From assembly GCF_014197135.1 (NCBI RefSeq), contig NZ_JACIFA010000006.1, forward strand, positions 135,706 to 199,705: a stretch of DNA of 64,000 bases. Direction: 5' to 3'. Positions 17,663 through 25,454 of this stretch are shown in pieces (positions within the stretch are counted from its first letter, which is position 1; each line of letters begins with the position of its first letter). This DNA comes from Sphingomonas zeae. Lineage in GTDB: Bacteria; Pseudomonadota; Alphaproteobacteria; Sphingomonadales; Sphingomonadaceae. The notes under the pieces are model-generated. The model saw nothing but the letters and a program-made list of their open reading frames with translations, did not search any database and was not told the DNA's origin. The position numbers and the translations under genes were made by a program.

Positions 17663-18019
17663 CGCCGAAAAACTCCCGATCTTATCGTTGCTAAGCCGGG
17701 CGAAAGCCGCCCGGTGACCGACTCAAGACAAGTCCCCCTGTCGATCCCGGTCCGGGCGTTAGGCGCGTCTCATGACGCCAAGATGCATTTTGGGAGAAAC
17801 TTCCGTGACAGTGATGCGTCGATTTTGTGACAATCGCGCCCGGCATTTCGGGTCAACGCGCTGCCAGCGGCTTTATTTTGCCCGTCGCGCAGGAAGGCGC
17901 AGCTTTTGCGGCCAAAGCACGTTAGGGGGCCTGCGAGGTCGAGCTTCCGCACGTCCTCGGCGCCCCGTTCAGGCATGTGTCACTACGGATTGAACGGGGC
18001 GTCCCTCTCCCCTCTGTAT
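17663..18019. other. Intergenic region with regulatory repeats
   Basis: No gene seen. It holds a possible Pho box (17801-17833) and a perfect 10-base inverted repeat GCCCCGTTCA / TGAACGGGGC (17962-17971 and 17991-18000). The inverted repeat lies just downstream of the small gene at 18020 and may end its transcript, although it has no T-run. Confidence 0.5.
17801..17833 (-). promoter_or_regulatory. Possible Pho box upstream of the lipoprotein/TonB receptor unit
   Basis: On the minus strand three 11-base units read TTGTCACAAAA, TCGACGCATCA and CTGTCACGGAA. Outer units match the PhoB half-site TGTCA(C/T) and are spaced by exactly 22 bases, two turns of the 11-base Pho periodicity. The middle unit is degenerate. 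The site lies about 140-170 bases before the lipoprotein start. Confidence 0.4.
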
Positions 18020-18187
18020 TCAGGTCAGCGAGGATTTGCGCTTCGGGGCGTCCTGCCCCTCGGTGCTGGACCGACCGCGATCGAGCGTGTCGCTGGGGCG
18101 GCGGGCATCGCCGTCGCGTTGGTGCTCGGTCGACAGATTGGGGTCGCGGGTTTCGGTCGTCCGCTTGATCGGGTCGGTCATGGTCAT
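18020..18187 (-). CDS. Small hydrophilic protein of unknown function
   Basis: A 55-residue protein, MTMTDPIKRTTETRDP..., very rich in Arg, Asp, Thr and Ser and without hydrophobic segments, so probably disordered. A good AGGAG ribosome site lies four bases before ATG 18187. The gene follows the alcohol dehydrogenase gene by 50 bases on the same strand and may be co-transcribed. Its composition resembles small stress-related proteins common in sphingomonads, but no domain is recognised. Confidence 0.6.
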   Translation of the reverse strand: MTMTDPIKRTTETRDPNLSTEHQRDGDARRPSDTLDRGRSSTEGQDAPKRKSSLT

Positions 18188-18237
18188 TCTCCTGAGAAGG
18201 CCAATGCGCGGCGGGTCGGGAGCGTTCCGGCCGGACG

Positions 18238-19290
18238 TCACACCTCCAGCCCGACGAAGATCGCCTGGGTCCGGCGACGATCCTGCGCGGTCTCGAACGC
18301 CTCGTTGATCCGGTCGAGCGGGAAACGGTGGGTGATGAGTTGCTGCGTCTTCAACACGCCCCGGGTCAGCAGGTCGAGCACTTCCAGCTGCTCGGCATGG
18401 ATGTCGTGAAAGGCGAAGCTGGCGCTGGGGATCAGGGTGATTTCCGACATCTGGATACGTTGCCATTCCAGCGGGATCGCAATCGGTCCGTCATCAAAGC
18501 CGCCGACGATGACGACCTTACCGCCCCTGCGCACCAGCCGCGTCGCAAGCGGCAGCGTGTCGGGCATCGACGTGCCGCCGGCGCATTCGAACACGATATC
18601 GGCGCCACGATCATCGCTCATCGCACGGATCGCCGCTTCGATGTCTTCCTCGTCCGCATGGACTATGCGGTCCGCGCCCAGCCGCTCCGCCAGCGCCAGC
18701 GCATGGGGCAGCTTGTCGACAATCATCACCTTCGCACCGCTCGCCTTGGCCAGCATCAGCTGACCGAGCCCGATCGGCCCCGCCCCGATGATCGCGACCC
18801 GCGCGCCGATGGTCAGGCCGGAGAGATGCTGTGCATGAAGCGCCACCGCATAGGTATCGAGCAGCGAGGCATCGTCATAGCCCACGCTGTCGGGAAGCGG
18901 ATGGAACTTGTGCTGCGGCCCGACGACATATTCGGCATAGGCGCGCGCGACGCTGGCGCGCCGGGTAGGATAGAGGTCGGGGCAGCGATTATACTGCTGA
19001 ACCCGGCACCATTCGCAATGGCCGCAGCCCAGCACCGATTCGATCAGCACCCGGTCGCCCACCGCGACCCGATCGACCGCCGGACCGACCTCGACCACCT
19101 CACCGGCCAGTTCGTGGCCCATGATGCAGCAATGCAGTTCTTCCTCGGCCTTTTCCCAGTGGCGCAGATCGGTTCCACATATCCCCGCCATCCGAACCCG
19201 CGCCTTGACCCAGTCGTCGGCGGCAAGCTGCGGCTCCTCCACCTCGGTAATTTCGAAGCGTCCATCGGCGGTCTTGCGCGCGGCTTTCAC
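18238..19290 (-). CDS. Zinc-dependent medium-chain alcohol/polyol dehydrogenase
   Basis: 350-residue cytosolic oxidoreductase of the threonine/sorbitol dehydrogenase branch. Catalytic zinc ligands are visible in GICGTDLRHW (Cys), GHELAGEVVEVG (His, Glu). The structural zinc loop is reduced to CGHCEWCRVQQYNRC. The Rossmann motif is VAIIGAGPIGLGQLMLA, followed by an acidic residue in VDK that favours NAD. GTG 19290 overlaps the stop of the patatin gene (GTGA), so the two are translationally coupled. The substrate is unknown; a sugar or polyol is likely given the SDR, MFS and possible glycosidase-fold genes nearby. Confidence 0.92.
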   Translation of the reverse strand: MKAARKTADGRFEITEVEEPQLAADDWVKARVRMAGICGTDLRHWEKAEEELHCCIMGHELAGEVVEVGPAVDRVAVGDRVLIESVLGCGHCEWCRVQQYNRCPDLYPTRRASVARAYAEYVVGPQHKFHPLPDSVGYDDASLLDTYAVALHAQHLSGLTIGARVAIIGAGPIGLGQLMLAKASGAKVMIVDKLPHALALAERLGADRIVHADEEDIEAAIRAMSDDRGADIVFECAGGTSMPDTLPLATRLVRRGGKVVIVGGFDDGPIAIPLEWQRIQMSEITLIPSASFAFHDIHAEQLEVLDLLTRGVLKTQQLITHRFPLDRINEAFETAQDRRRTQAIFVGLEV

Positions 19291-20306
19291 GGGCGTTCTC
19301 CCTGGGGAATGGCGACGAGGTTCAGTCCGGCCCGGCCAAGCGGAATCGTGCCGTCACGAAGACCGGACAACAGCGCGTCCCCATCACGCACGCCCGCATC
19401 CCAACGCTGCCGCACCGAGGCGGCGGAGAAATCCATCGCCTTGCCAGCCACCTCGCGATGCTGTGTCGCATAGGTCAGGTGCGCCAGCGTCACGGCCCGA
19501 TCGCTGAGCGCAGGATCGCAGCCATATCGGTGTTGCCAGCTTTCGATGATCCGGCGCGATTGCGCGGCCAGGGCGAGATCCTGAATCCGCGCGATCAGGC
19601 TTCCGATGGTCGCGTCATGCGGCCCCGCGAGCGGGAGCAGATCGATCGCAATGCACAGCAGCGGCCGATGATCAGCCTGTTCCAGAACCGGATCGAGCGG
19701 AAGATTGGCGGCAAGTCCGCCATCTACGAACAGCGTGCCATCGATCGCGATCGGCGGGAAGGCGGGCGCCATGGCGCCGCTGGCGCGGATATGTTCGACC
19801 CCGATCCTGTCTTTGTGCGTATCGAACAACCGCCCCGCACCGCTATCCAGCGCGACCGCCTGGATCGTGTAGCGGATCGTGCCCTGGTTCAGCCGGTCGA
19901 AGTCGATCAACCGGGCCAGCGTGCGCGCCAGTGGCGCCGTGTCGTACAGGCCCGGCGTCTCGCGCGTCGCCAGCGCGGTGCCGATCGGCGCGAACATCCC
20001 GGCCCGTCCGGCCAGCAATGTCGCCAGCGCCTCGCCGCTGCGCCGCCAGGTCTCGGCACTTTCGCCATAGTAGAGCGATGCCGCCCCGACCGCCGGTCGC
20101 CAGAATTCGCGCAAGCGCGTCAGCCGATCCTCGGGCGCATTGCCCGCCATGATCGCGCCATTGGCGGCCCCGATCGACGTTCCCACGATCCATTCGGGCG
20201 TCAGGCCCGCTTTGTGCAGCGCCTGATACACGCCGGCTTGATAGGCCCCCAGTGCATTGCCCCCGGCCAGGACGAACACGATCCGGCAATCCGATACATC
20301 GGTCAT
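19287..20306 (-). CDS. Patatin-like phospholipase
   Basis: 339 residues. The Ser-Asp dyad motifs of patatins are intact: oxyanion loop AGGNALGAYQAGV near the N-terminus, nucleophile elbow GTSIG (about 43-47) and the DGG motif FVDGGLAANLPLDP. No signal peptide, so a cytosolic or membrane-peripheral lipid acyl hydrolase. It is the first gene of a minus-strand unit with the alcohol dehydrogenase and is divergent from the MFS transporter gene. The link between a lipase and the dehydrogenase is not obvious. Confidence 0.92.
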   Translation of the reverse strand: MTDVSDCRIVFVLAGGNALGAYQAGVYQALHKAGLTPEWIVGTSIGAANGAIMAGNAPEDRLTRLREFWRPAVGAASLYYGESAETWRRSGEALATLLAGRAGMFAPIGTALATRETPGLYDTAPLARTLARLIDFDRLNQGTIRYTIQAVALDSGAGRLFDTHKDRIGVEHIRASGAMAPAFPPIAIDGTLFVDGGLAANLPLDPVLEQADHRPLLCIAIDLLPLAGPHDATIGSLIARIQDLALAAQSRRIIESWQHRYGCDPALSDRAVTLAHLTYATQHREVAGKAMDFSAASVRQRWDAGVRDGDALLSGLRDGTIPLGRAGLNLVAIPQGERP

Positions 20307-20423
20307 GCGCGGCCGCCCGTCATCGGGAACGAGGTTTTGGAAGGTCGGACATCATCCATCGACGGATCAACCCATCACCGATGCGAAAGTGTCGCGCCGA
20401 CGCCAATCATTCCCATAAACTCA

Positions 20424-20437
20424 ATGACATAGATCAA
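20424..20437. promoter_or_regulatory. Possible Fnr/FixK-type box
   Basis: ATGACATAGATCAA differs at one position from TTGAC-N4-ATCAA, a form of the Fnr/FixK box. It lies 55 bases before the MFS transporter start in a divergent promoter region. A Crp/Fnr-family gene is present at 31729-32508, but any link to this site is speculative. Confidence 0.4.
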
Positions 20438-20492
20438 GGCAACGACGTCGCAAGCGCAACCGCCCGCGCACGCAGGACGTTCACCCGGTCCC

Positions 20493-22001
20493 ATGACCCT
20501 GTTGCCTCAGACCGAGCTGACCGCTGCCGATCGGGAACATGGCCTGCGCCTGCTCATCATCGAGGCACTGTTTTCCGGCGGGGCGGCGGCGTTGACCAGT
20601 GGCGTGATCCTGACCGCCTTCGCGCTGCATCTCGGCGCATCCAATGTGATGGTCGGAATCCTCGCGGCCATGCCGTTTCTGGCACAATTGCTACAGCTGC
20701 CCGCCATCCAGCTGGTCGAGCGCTGGCGACGGCGCAAGCAGATTGCGGTCTTCGCCAGCCTGATCGGGCGGACGATGCTGGCGATCATGGCCGCGCTCGC
20801 CTTTTTCAGCGGAACGACCGCGCTGCTGATCTTCCTCGCCGCACAGATGCTGCTCTGCGGCTTGGGGGCGATCGGGGGGTGCGCATGGAATGCGTGGATG
20901 CGTGATCTCGCGCCCGAGGAACGGCTGGGCGAGGTCTTTTCCCGGCGGACCATATGGTTGACGGTCATCAGCCTGGTGCTGGGTCTGGCCGCCGCACTCG
21001 CGCTCGACTGGACTCGCGCAGGATCGGCGGCGCGCAACGGGGTGTTCGCCGCGATGTTCGCTTGCGGTTGCGTGACCGGCCTCATCAGCGCGCGGATCGT
21101 CGCGATGATGCCCGAGCCGGTGATGCCGCCCGCTGCCGGACGCCTCGAGCTTCGCGCGCTGCTTAGCCAGCCGCTCGGCGATGCCAATTTCCGGCGGCTG
21201 CTGGTCTTCGTCGCCAGCTGGCAATTCGCGATCAATCTGGCGACGCCCTTCTTCACCGTCTTCATCGTCCGCCGGCTGCATTTCGCGGTCAGCTTCGTGC
21301 TGCTGCTCAGCGTCGCGAGTCAGATCGCCAATATCCTGGCGCTGCGACTTTGGGGCCGCTTGAGCGACAAGTTCGCCAACAAATCGGTCCTCGCCGTCTG
21401 CGCGCCTGCCTATATCCTTGCCATCGTCGCGATGATTGGCGCGTCGCAGCTGGGCGACCGGACGATGGTGAAGCTGTGGCTGGTCGGCCTGCATCTGATC
21501 ATGGGCGCGACGATCGCCGGGGTGACGCTGGCCAGCACCAATATCGCGCTGAAGCTGTCGCCCAGGGGGTCGGCCACCGCCTATGTCGCCACCAATGCGA
21601 TCACCACCGCGCTGGCTGCCGGGATCGCGCCGATCCTGGGCGGACTGCTCGCGCAATTCTTCGCCGCGCGCCAGTTCGAGCTGGTCGCGCGCTGGAGCAG
21701 CCCGGGCGGCGTGTTGACTTTGCCTGTCCTGCTGACCGCCTGGGACTTCTATTTCCTGATCGCCGGGCTGATCGGTACCTATGCGATCCACCGCCTGTCG
21801 CTCGTCCGCGAGACCGGCGAGATCGAGCGGCGGGCGATGGTCGGCCAGGTGCTGAACGAGACGCGGCGGTCGATCCGCAACATCTCCTCGGTAGCGGGGT
21901 TGCGCGCGGCAACCGATCTGCCCGGTGCGCTGCTGCGCGATGCGCAGACGCGAATCCGGCTGAAACGCGCACAGCAGGCCCGGACACGACCAATGCGCTG
22001 A
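20493..22001 (+). CDS. MFS transporter
   Basis: 502-residue inner-membrane carrier with about 12 hydrophobic segments, e.g. VMVGILAAMPFLAQLLQLPAI and FVLLLSVASQIANILALRL, and a typical MFS loop LWGRLSDKFANKSVL between helices. A 60-residue basic C-terminal cytoplasmic tail (RETRRSIRN...) is longer than usual. It is the first plus-strand gene of a set with the 740-residue protein and the SDR; sugar or glycoside uptake is the likeliest role by context. A possible Fnr/FixK box lies upstream. Confidence 0.88.
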   Translation: MTLLPQTELTAADREHGLRLLIIEALFSGGAAALTSGVILTAFALHLGASNVMVGILAAMPFLAQLLQLPAIQLVERWRRRKQIAVFASLIGRTMLAIMAALAFFSGTTALLIFLAAQMLLCGLGAIGGCAWNAWMRDLAPEERLGEVFSRRTIWLTVISLVLGLAAALALDWTRAGSAARNGVFAAMFACGCVTGLISARIVAMMPEPVMPPAAGRLELRALLSQPLGDANFRRLLVFVASWQFAINLATPFFTVFIVRRLHFAVSFVLLLSVASQIANILALRLWGRLSDKFANKSVLAVCAPAYILAIVAMIGASQLGDRTMVKLWLVGLHLIMGATIAGVTLASTNIALKLSPRGSATAYVATNAITTALAAGIAPILGGLLAQFFAARQFELVARWSSPGGVLTLPVLLTAWDFYFLIAGLIGTYAIHRLSLVRETGEIERRAMVGQVLNETRRSIRNISSVAGLRAATDLPGALLRDAQTRIRLKRAQQARTRPMR

Positions 22002-22099
22002 CACAGGTTATCAAGCCGCTGGCTTCCCATGACTTCCCCGGAACCACGGCCCGCCCAGCCCATTGTCCGAACATCCTGTCACCCTGTCGGAGTGGTCAC

Positions 22100-24322
22100 A
22101 TGCCCCGAACGGCGACTGCGGAGGCCCCGCCGCCTATCAGCCCTCACCTTCTGGAATTGCGCGACATGCTGCGCGCCGATCCCAAGCCGCTGGCGAAGTT
22201 CGAGATCGGCGAGCTGACCGTCGCGCTGCACCGGACGACGGATTCGGTCTTCGCCATCATCCGGCGCGGACGCAGCGGCGGGCTGGCGGTTCGCGCGGCA
22301 TTTATCCCCACCTCGTTCGACTGCCATGCCCAACGCCCCGAACAGGGCGAGGCCGCCCGGTTGCGCTTGACCAGCGCGATGGGCGAGCATGTCATCACCT
22401 GCCTCGCCGACCGCCTTGCGGTGGAACGAGTTCGGATCATCACCCGCTTCACCCCCGATCGGCCGACGATCCTGCCCTTCGCCCCACGCGATCTCTATCC
22501 GCTGGGGGCCGGCGACGATCCCTCGCGTGCGGACGGCAAGGTCGAGGCATCGCAGCGCGGGCTTAATACCGGCCTGCTCTATTTCCGCATCGACGAACCG
22601 GGGTTCGGCAATGTCCTCTATGTTCAGAACCTGACCGCCTCGAACGATTATTATCGCGCGACCCACACCGTCCCGCGCGAGGCGGTGGGCGGGGCGTGGC
22701 CCGAGATCGGCTATGCCCTGCCCGTCCCCGACGCCAAGGCCGATCCCGCAGAGGTCGCACTGGAGGCCGGACGACAAGTAACACTGTCCGACGCGATCCT
22801 CGTCTTCCGGCACCAGGCCCCGCCGCACGAACGCGAATCGGCGCGCCAGTTCGTTCAGATGCTGGGCAACGCCTATGATCTATTCGAGCCGCCACCGGTC
22901 GCCTATCGCGACTGGATCGACCGCGCCGAGCGGACGCTGCGCGATCTGGAACAGGCGCCCGCCGCGACGATACGACATTACGGCCACCTCTATATCCATC
23001 CTTATACCGGCGCCGAATATCCCGACATCATGGTGCAGATGTCGGTCGTCGCCGCGCTCCACCAATGGAGCCGCTGGCTGGGCGAGCCGGTGCCGCTCGA
23101 AGCCCGGCTGAAGGCCGGACTCTGGAAATTCTATGACGAAAAACTGCGCACGCTTCGCCGTTACCTGCCCAATGTCGGCAAGGACAAACAGGCCGATGCG
23201 GTCGACAGCTGGTATCTCTATCACCCGCTGCTCAACCTGGGCACGCTGGCGCTCGACGGCGACGAGGAGGCGCGGGCGCTGTTCCTGAAGGCGATCGATT
23301 ACGGCGTGAAGGCCGCGCGGCATTTCGACTATCGCTGGCCGATCCAATATGACGTGACCGACTTCTCGATCATCGAGAAGGAAGCGCCCGTCGACGGGCG
23401 CGGCCAGACCGATGTCGGCGGCGTTTATGCCTGGGTCATGCTCCAGGCGTTCGAACTGACCGACGACCGCACCTATCTGGACGAGGCGCGCGCGGCGATC
23501 GATGCCGCCATCGGCCTGCGCTTCGACATCAATTACCAGGCCAATCTGACCGCCTGGGGTGCCGCGGCCTGTATGCGGCTGTGGCGGATCACCAATCGCG
23601 ACGTCTATCGCGAGCAAAGCTATGTCTATCTGGCCAGCTTCCTGCACAACGCGGTCTTGTGGGACAGCCGGATCGGCCATGCCGAAGCCTATGAGACGTT
23701 CATGGCCGTCACCTGCCTCCAGGACGCGCCATACATGGCGATGTACGAATGTTTCGACAGCTTCGTCGCGTTCGAACAATATCTGAATGACAGTGGCCCC
23801 GATCTGGAGCCCGAGGCCCGGATTCTGATCGGCGAATATTGTCGCTACGCCCTGTCGCGCGCCTGGTTCTATTACCCCGACGCACTGCCGCCCGAGGCGA
23901 TCGCCACGGAACAGCGCGATGCCAATGGCCATGTCGACAAGGGCCTCTCCTTCCCGCTGGAAGATCTCTATCCCGACGGTCAGCCCGCCGGGCAGGTGGG
24001 GCAGGAAGTCTATGGCGCGGGTGCGGCCTTCATCTTCGCCTCGCGCGCCTTCCACCCTGTCGAGGGGGCGCCCTTCCGCCTCTACTGCGACATGCTGGTC
24101 CGCGCGGTCGAGCGGATCGGCGACCGCGCACTGGCGATCCGGCTCGACGGCGGAGAGGCGCGCACCGCCAATCTGCGACTCGTCCGGCTGAAGCGCCGCA
24201 AGCTGACCGACAGTGTCATCGCCACAGCCGATGGAACGGAAATCCTGCCCGATGCGACCACGGCCGAGCGCGTCGATTACCGCGTTCCCGCGCAGGGCCG
24301 GCTCATTCTTACATGGGAATAG
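22100..24322 (+). CDS. Uncharacterised 740-residue protein, probable (alpha/alpha) six-hairpin fold
   Basis: Large soluble protein with no signal peptide. ATG 22100 follows a GGAG ribosome site. The frame is open far upstream, but that part overlaps the transporter gene and is not conserved-looking. Residues ~1-230 look beta-rich. From ~250 onward helical hairpins repeat, with aromatic and acidic clusters such as YIHPYTGAEYPDIM, DSWYLYHPLLNLGTLALDGDEE, RWPIQYDVTDFS and QTDVGGVYAWVMLQAFELT. This is the look of six-hairpin glycosidases, lyases and epimerases. I cannot assign it to a family with confidence. Flanking MFS and SDR genes suggest oligosaccharide metabolism. Confidence 0.75.
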   Translation: MPRTATAEAPPPISPHLLELRDMLRADPKPLAKFEIGELTVALHRTTDSVFAIIRRGRSGGLAVRAAFIPTSFDCHAQRPEQGEAARLRLTSAMGEHVITCLADRLAVERVRIITRFTPDRPTILPFAPRDLYPLGAGDDPSRADGKVEASQRGLNTGLLYFRIDEPGFGNVLYVQNLTASNDYYRATHTVPREAVGGAWPEIGYALPVPDAKADPAEVALEAGRQVTLSDAILVFRHQAPPHERESARQFVQMLGNAYDLFEPPPVAYRDWIDRAERTLRDLEQAPAATIRHYGHLYIHPYTGAEYPDIMVQMSVVAALHQWSRWLGEPVPLEARLKAGLWKFYDEKLRTLRRYLPNVGKDKQADAVDSWYLYHPLLNLGTLALDGDEEARALFLKAIDYGVKAARHFDYRWPIQYDVTDFSIIEKEAPVDGRGQTDVGGVYAWVMLQAFELTDDRTYLDEARAAIDAAIGLRFDINYQANLTAWGAAACMRLWRITNRDVYREQSYVYLASFLHNAVLWDSRIGHAEAYETFMAVTCLQDAPYMAMYECFDSFVAFEQYLNDSGPDLEPEARILIGEYCRYALSRAWFYYPDALPPEAIATEQRDANGHVDKGLSFPLEDLYPDGQPAGQVGQEVYGAGAAFIFASRAFHPVEGAPFRLYCDMLVRAVERIGDRALAIRLDGGEARTANLRLVRLKRRKLTDSVIATADGTEILPDATTAERVDYRVPAQGRLILTWE

Positions 24323-24324
24323 TC

Positions 24325-25062
24325 ATGACCGAGAACCGCACCGCCTCCTTGTCCGGCAAGCGTATCCTGCTGACCGGCGGCACCACCGGCATCGGCCGCG
24401 CCACCCTGAAGGCGCTCGCGGCGGAAGGCGCGCACATCCTGACCTTCGGGCGGCATCAGGAAACGCTGGACGAAGCATTGTCGGATATCGACGGCACGGT
24501 AAAAGGGATCGTCGCGGATGCCGCCACCGCGGAGGGGATCGAGCAGGTCTTTGCCCAGGTCGACGATCAGCTCGGCGGGATCGACATCCTCGTCGCCTGC
24601 GCCGCGCTGGGGGCTCAGCCCATCCATGAGATGGCGGATGCCGACTGGCGCTATGTCATCGACGCCAATCTGACCGGCTATCTCGCCTGCGCGCGCGCCG
24701 CGATCCTGCGCATGGAAAAACGGGGCGGCGGCCATCTGCTGTTCGTCGGATCGATCAGTACGGAGATCAAGGCGGCGGGCGAAAGCGTCTATGCCGCGAC
24801 CAAGGCGGGTATCCACGCCTTTGCCGAAACCCTGCGCAAGGAAGTGGCGGACAAGGGCATCCGGGTCGGCGTGATCCAGCCCGGCTCGGTCGATACCGAA
24901 ATGCAGGAGTGCAGCGAGGAGGAAAAACGGGCCGCCATCGCCGAAGGCCGGATGCTGCCCGCCGAGCATGTGGCGGACGCCATCCTGTTCATGCTTACCC
25001 GATCGGCCAATTGCGACATCGTCAACCTGCGGATCGAGCCGCTGCTCCAGACGACGGGGTAA
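24325..25062 (+). CDS. Short-chain dehydrogenase/reductase
   Basis: 245-residue classical SDR. NAD(P) motif TGGTTGIGRA near residue 20, Ser in VGSISTE, and catalytic YAATK. ATG 24325 follows GGGAAT and lies two bases after the stop of the 740-residue protein; an ATG at 24313 would add four residues. Tight spacing indicates co-translation, so the enzyme probably works on the same sugar-type substrate. A GCAAGCC-CCCCT-GGCTTGC hairpin (25097-25115) follows the gene. Confidence 0.92.
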   Translation: MTENRTASLSGKRILLTGGTTGIGRATLKALAAEGAHILTFGRHQETLDEALSDIDGTVKGIVADAATAEGIEQVFAQVDDQLGGIDILVACAALGAQPIHEMADADWRYVIDANLTGYLACARAAILRMEKRGGGHLLFVGSISTEIKAAGESVYAATKAGIHAFAETLRKEVADKGIRVGVIQPGSVDTEMQECSEEEKRAAIAEGRMLPAEHVADAILFMLTRSANCDIVNLRIEPLLQTTG

Positions 25063-25454
25063 CCGGCAGTCGACGTCACATGGTCAGGCGCGCCGAGCAA
25101 GCCCCCCTGGCTTGCATCGGGGGACGCCCCGATCAGGGACGAGGCGGTCGATCCGGTTCCACCGACCGATCCCGGGGAACGGCGCCGCAAATGCCAACGC
25201 CCTGACCTATAAAGGAACCGAATGGTCGGACCGCGCGTGGCCGATAGCAAGGGGGAATCATCTTTTGATAAAATCATGACCCAATTGCCCCGCCACGGGG
25301 AAACATCCTCCTTCCTGTTAATTTCGATCAGCCATTTTAATCTTCTTTTCGATTGCCGCGACGGACAGATTGGCTCCCGTATTTCTTTGTCGATCGGGGG
25401 ACATAGGGTGTTATCGAAGGGATCGAGCACCATTGCGCTTCCTTCGGGGAGGGC
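25063..25454. other. Intergenic region upstream of the HWE kinase
   Basis: 392 bases without a gene. Contains a hairpin after the SDR, an AT-richer second half suited to a promoter, a copy of the EPS-locus motif (CATCTTTTGATA, 25259-25270), and a GGAAC-N17-CGTG element (25214-25239) that only loosely fits the general-stress sigma factor consensus. Confidence 0.4.

Noticed and set aside
12800..17830. Very long open frame on the plus strand opposite the TonB receptor and lipoprotein genes
   Set aside because: It is a GC-rich antisense shadow: its translation is Arg/Ala/Gly-rich without domains, while the minus strand has a signal peptide, lipobox and barrel motifs in two complete genes.
25214..25239. 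GGAAC-N17-CGTG as a general-stress sigma factor promoter of the HWE kinase
   Set aside because: The -10 half departs from the usual CGTT and the distance to the gene is over 200 bases; too weak to claim.
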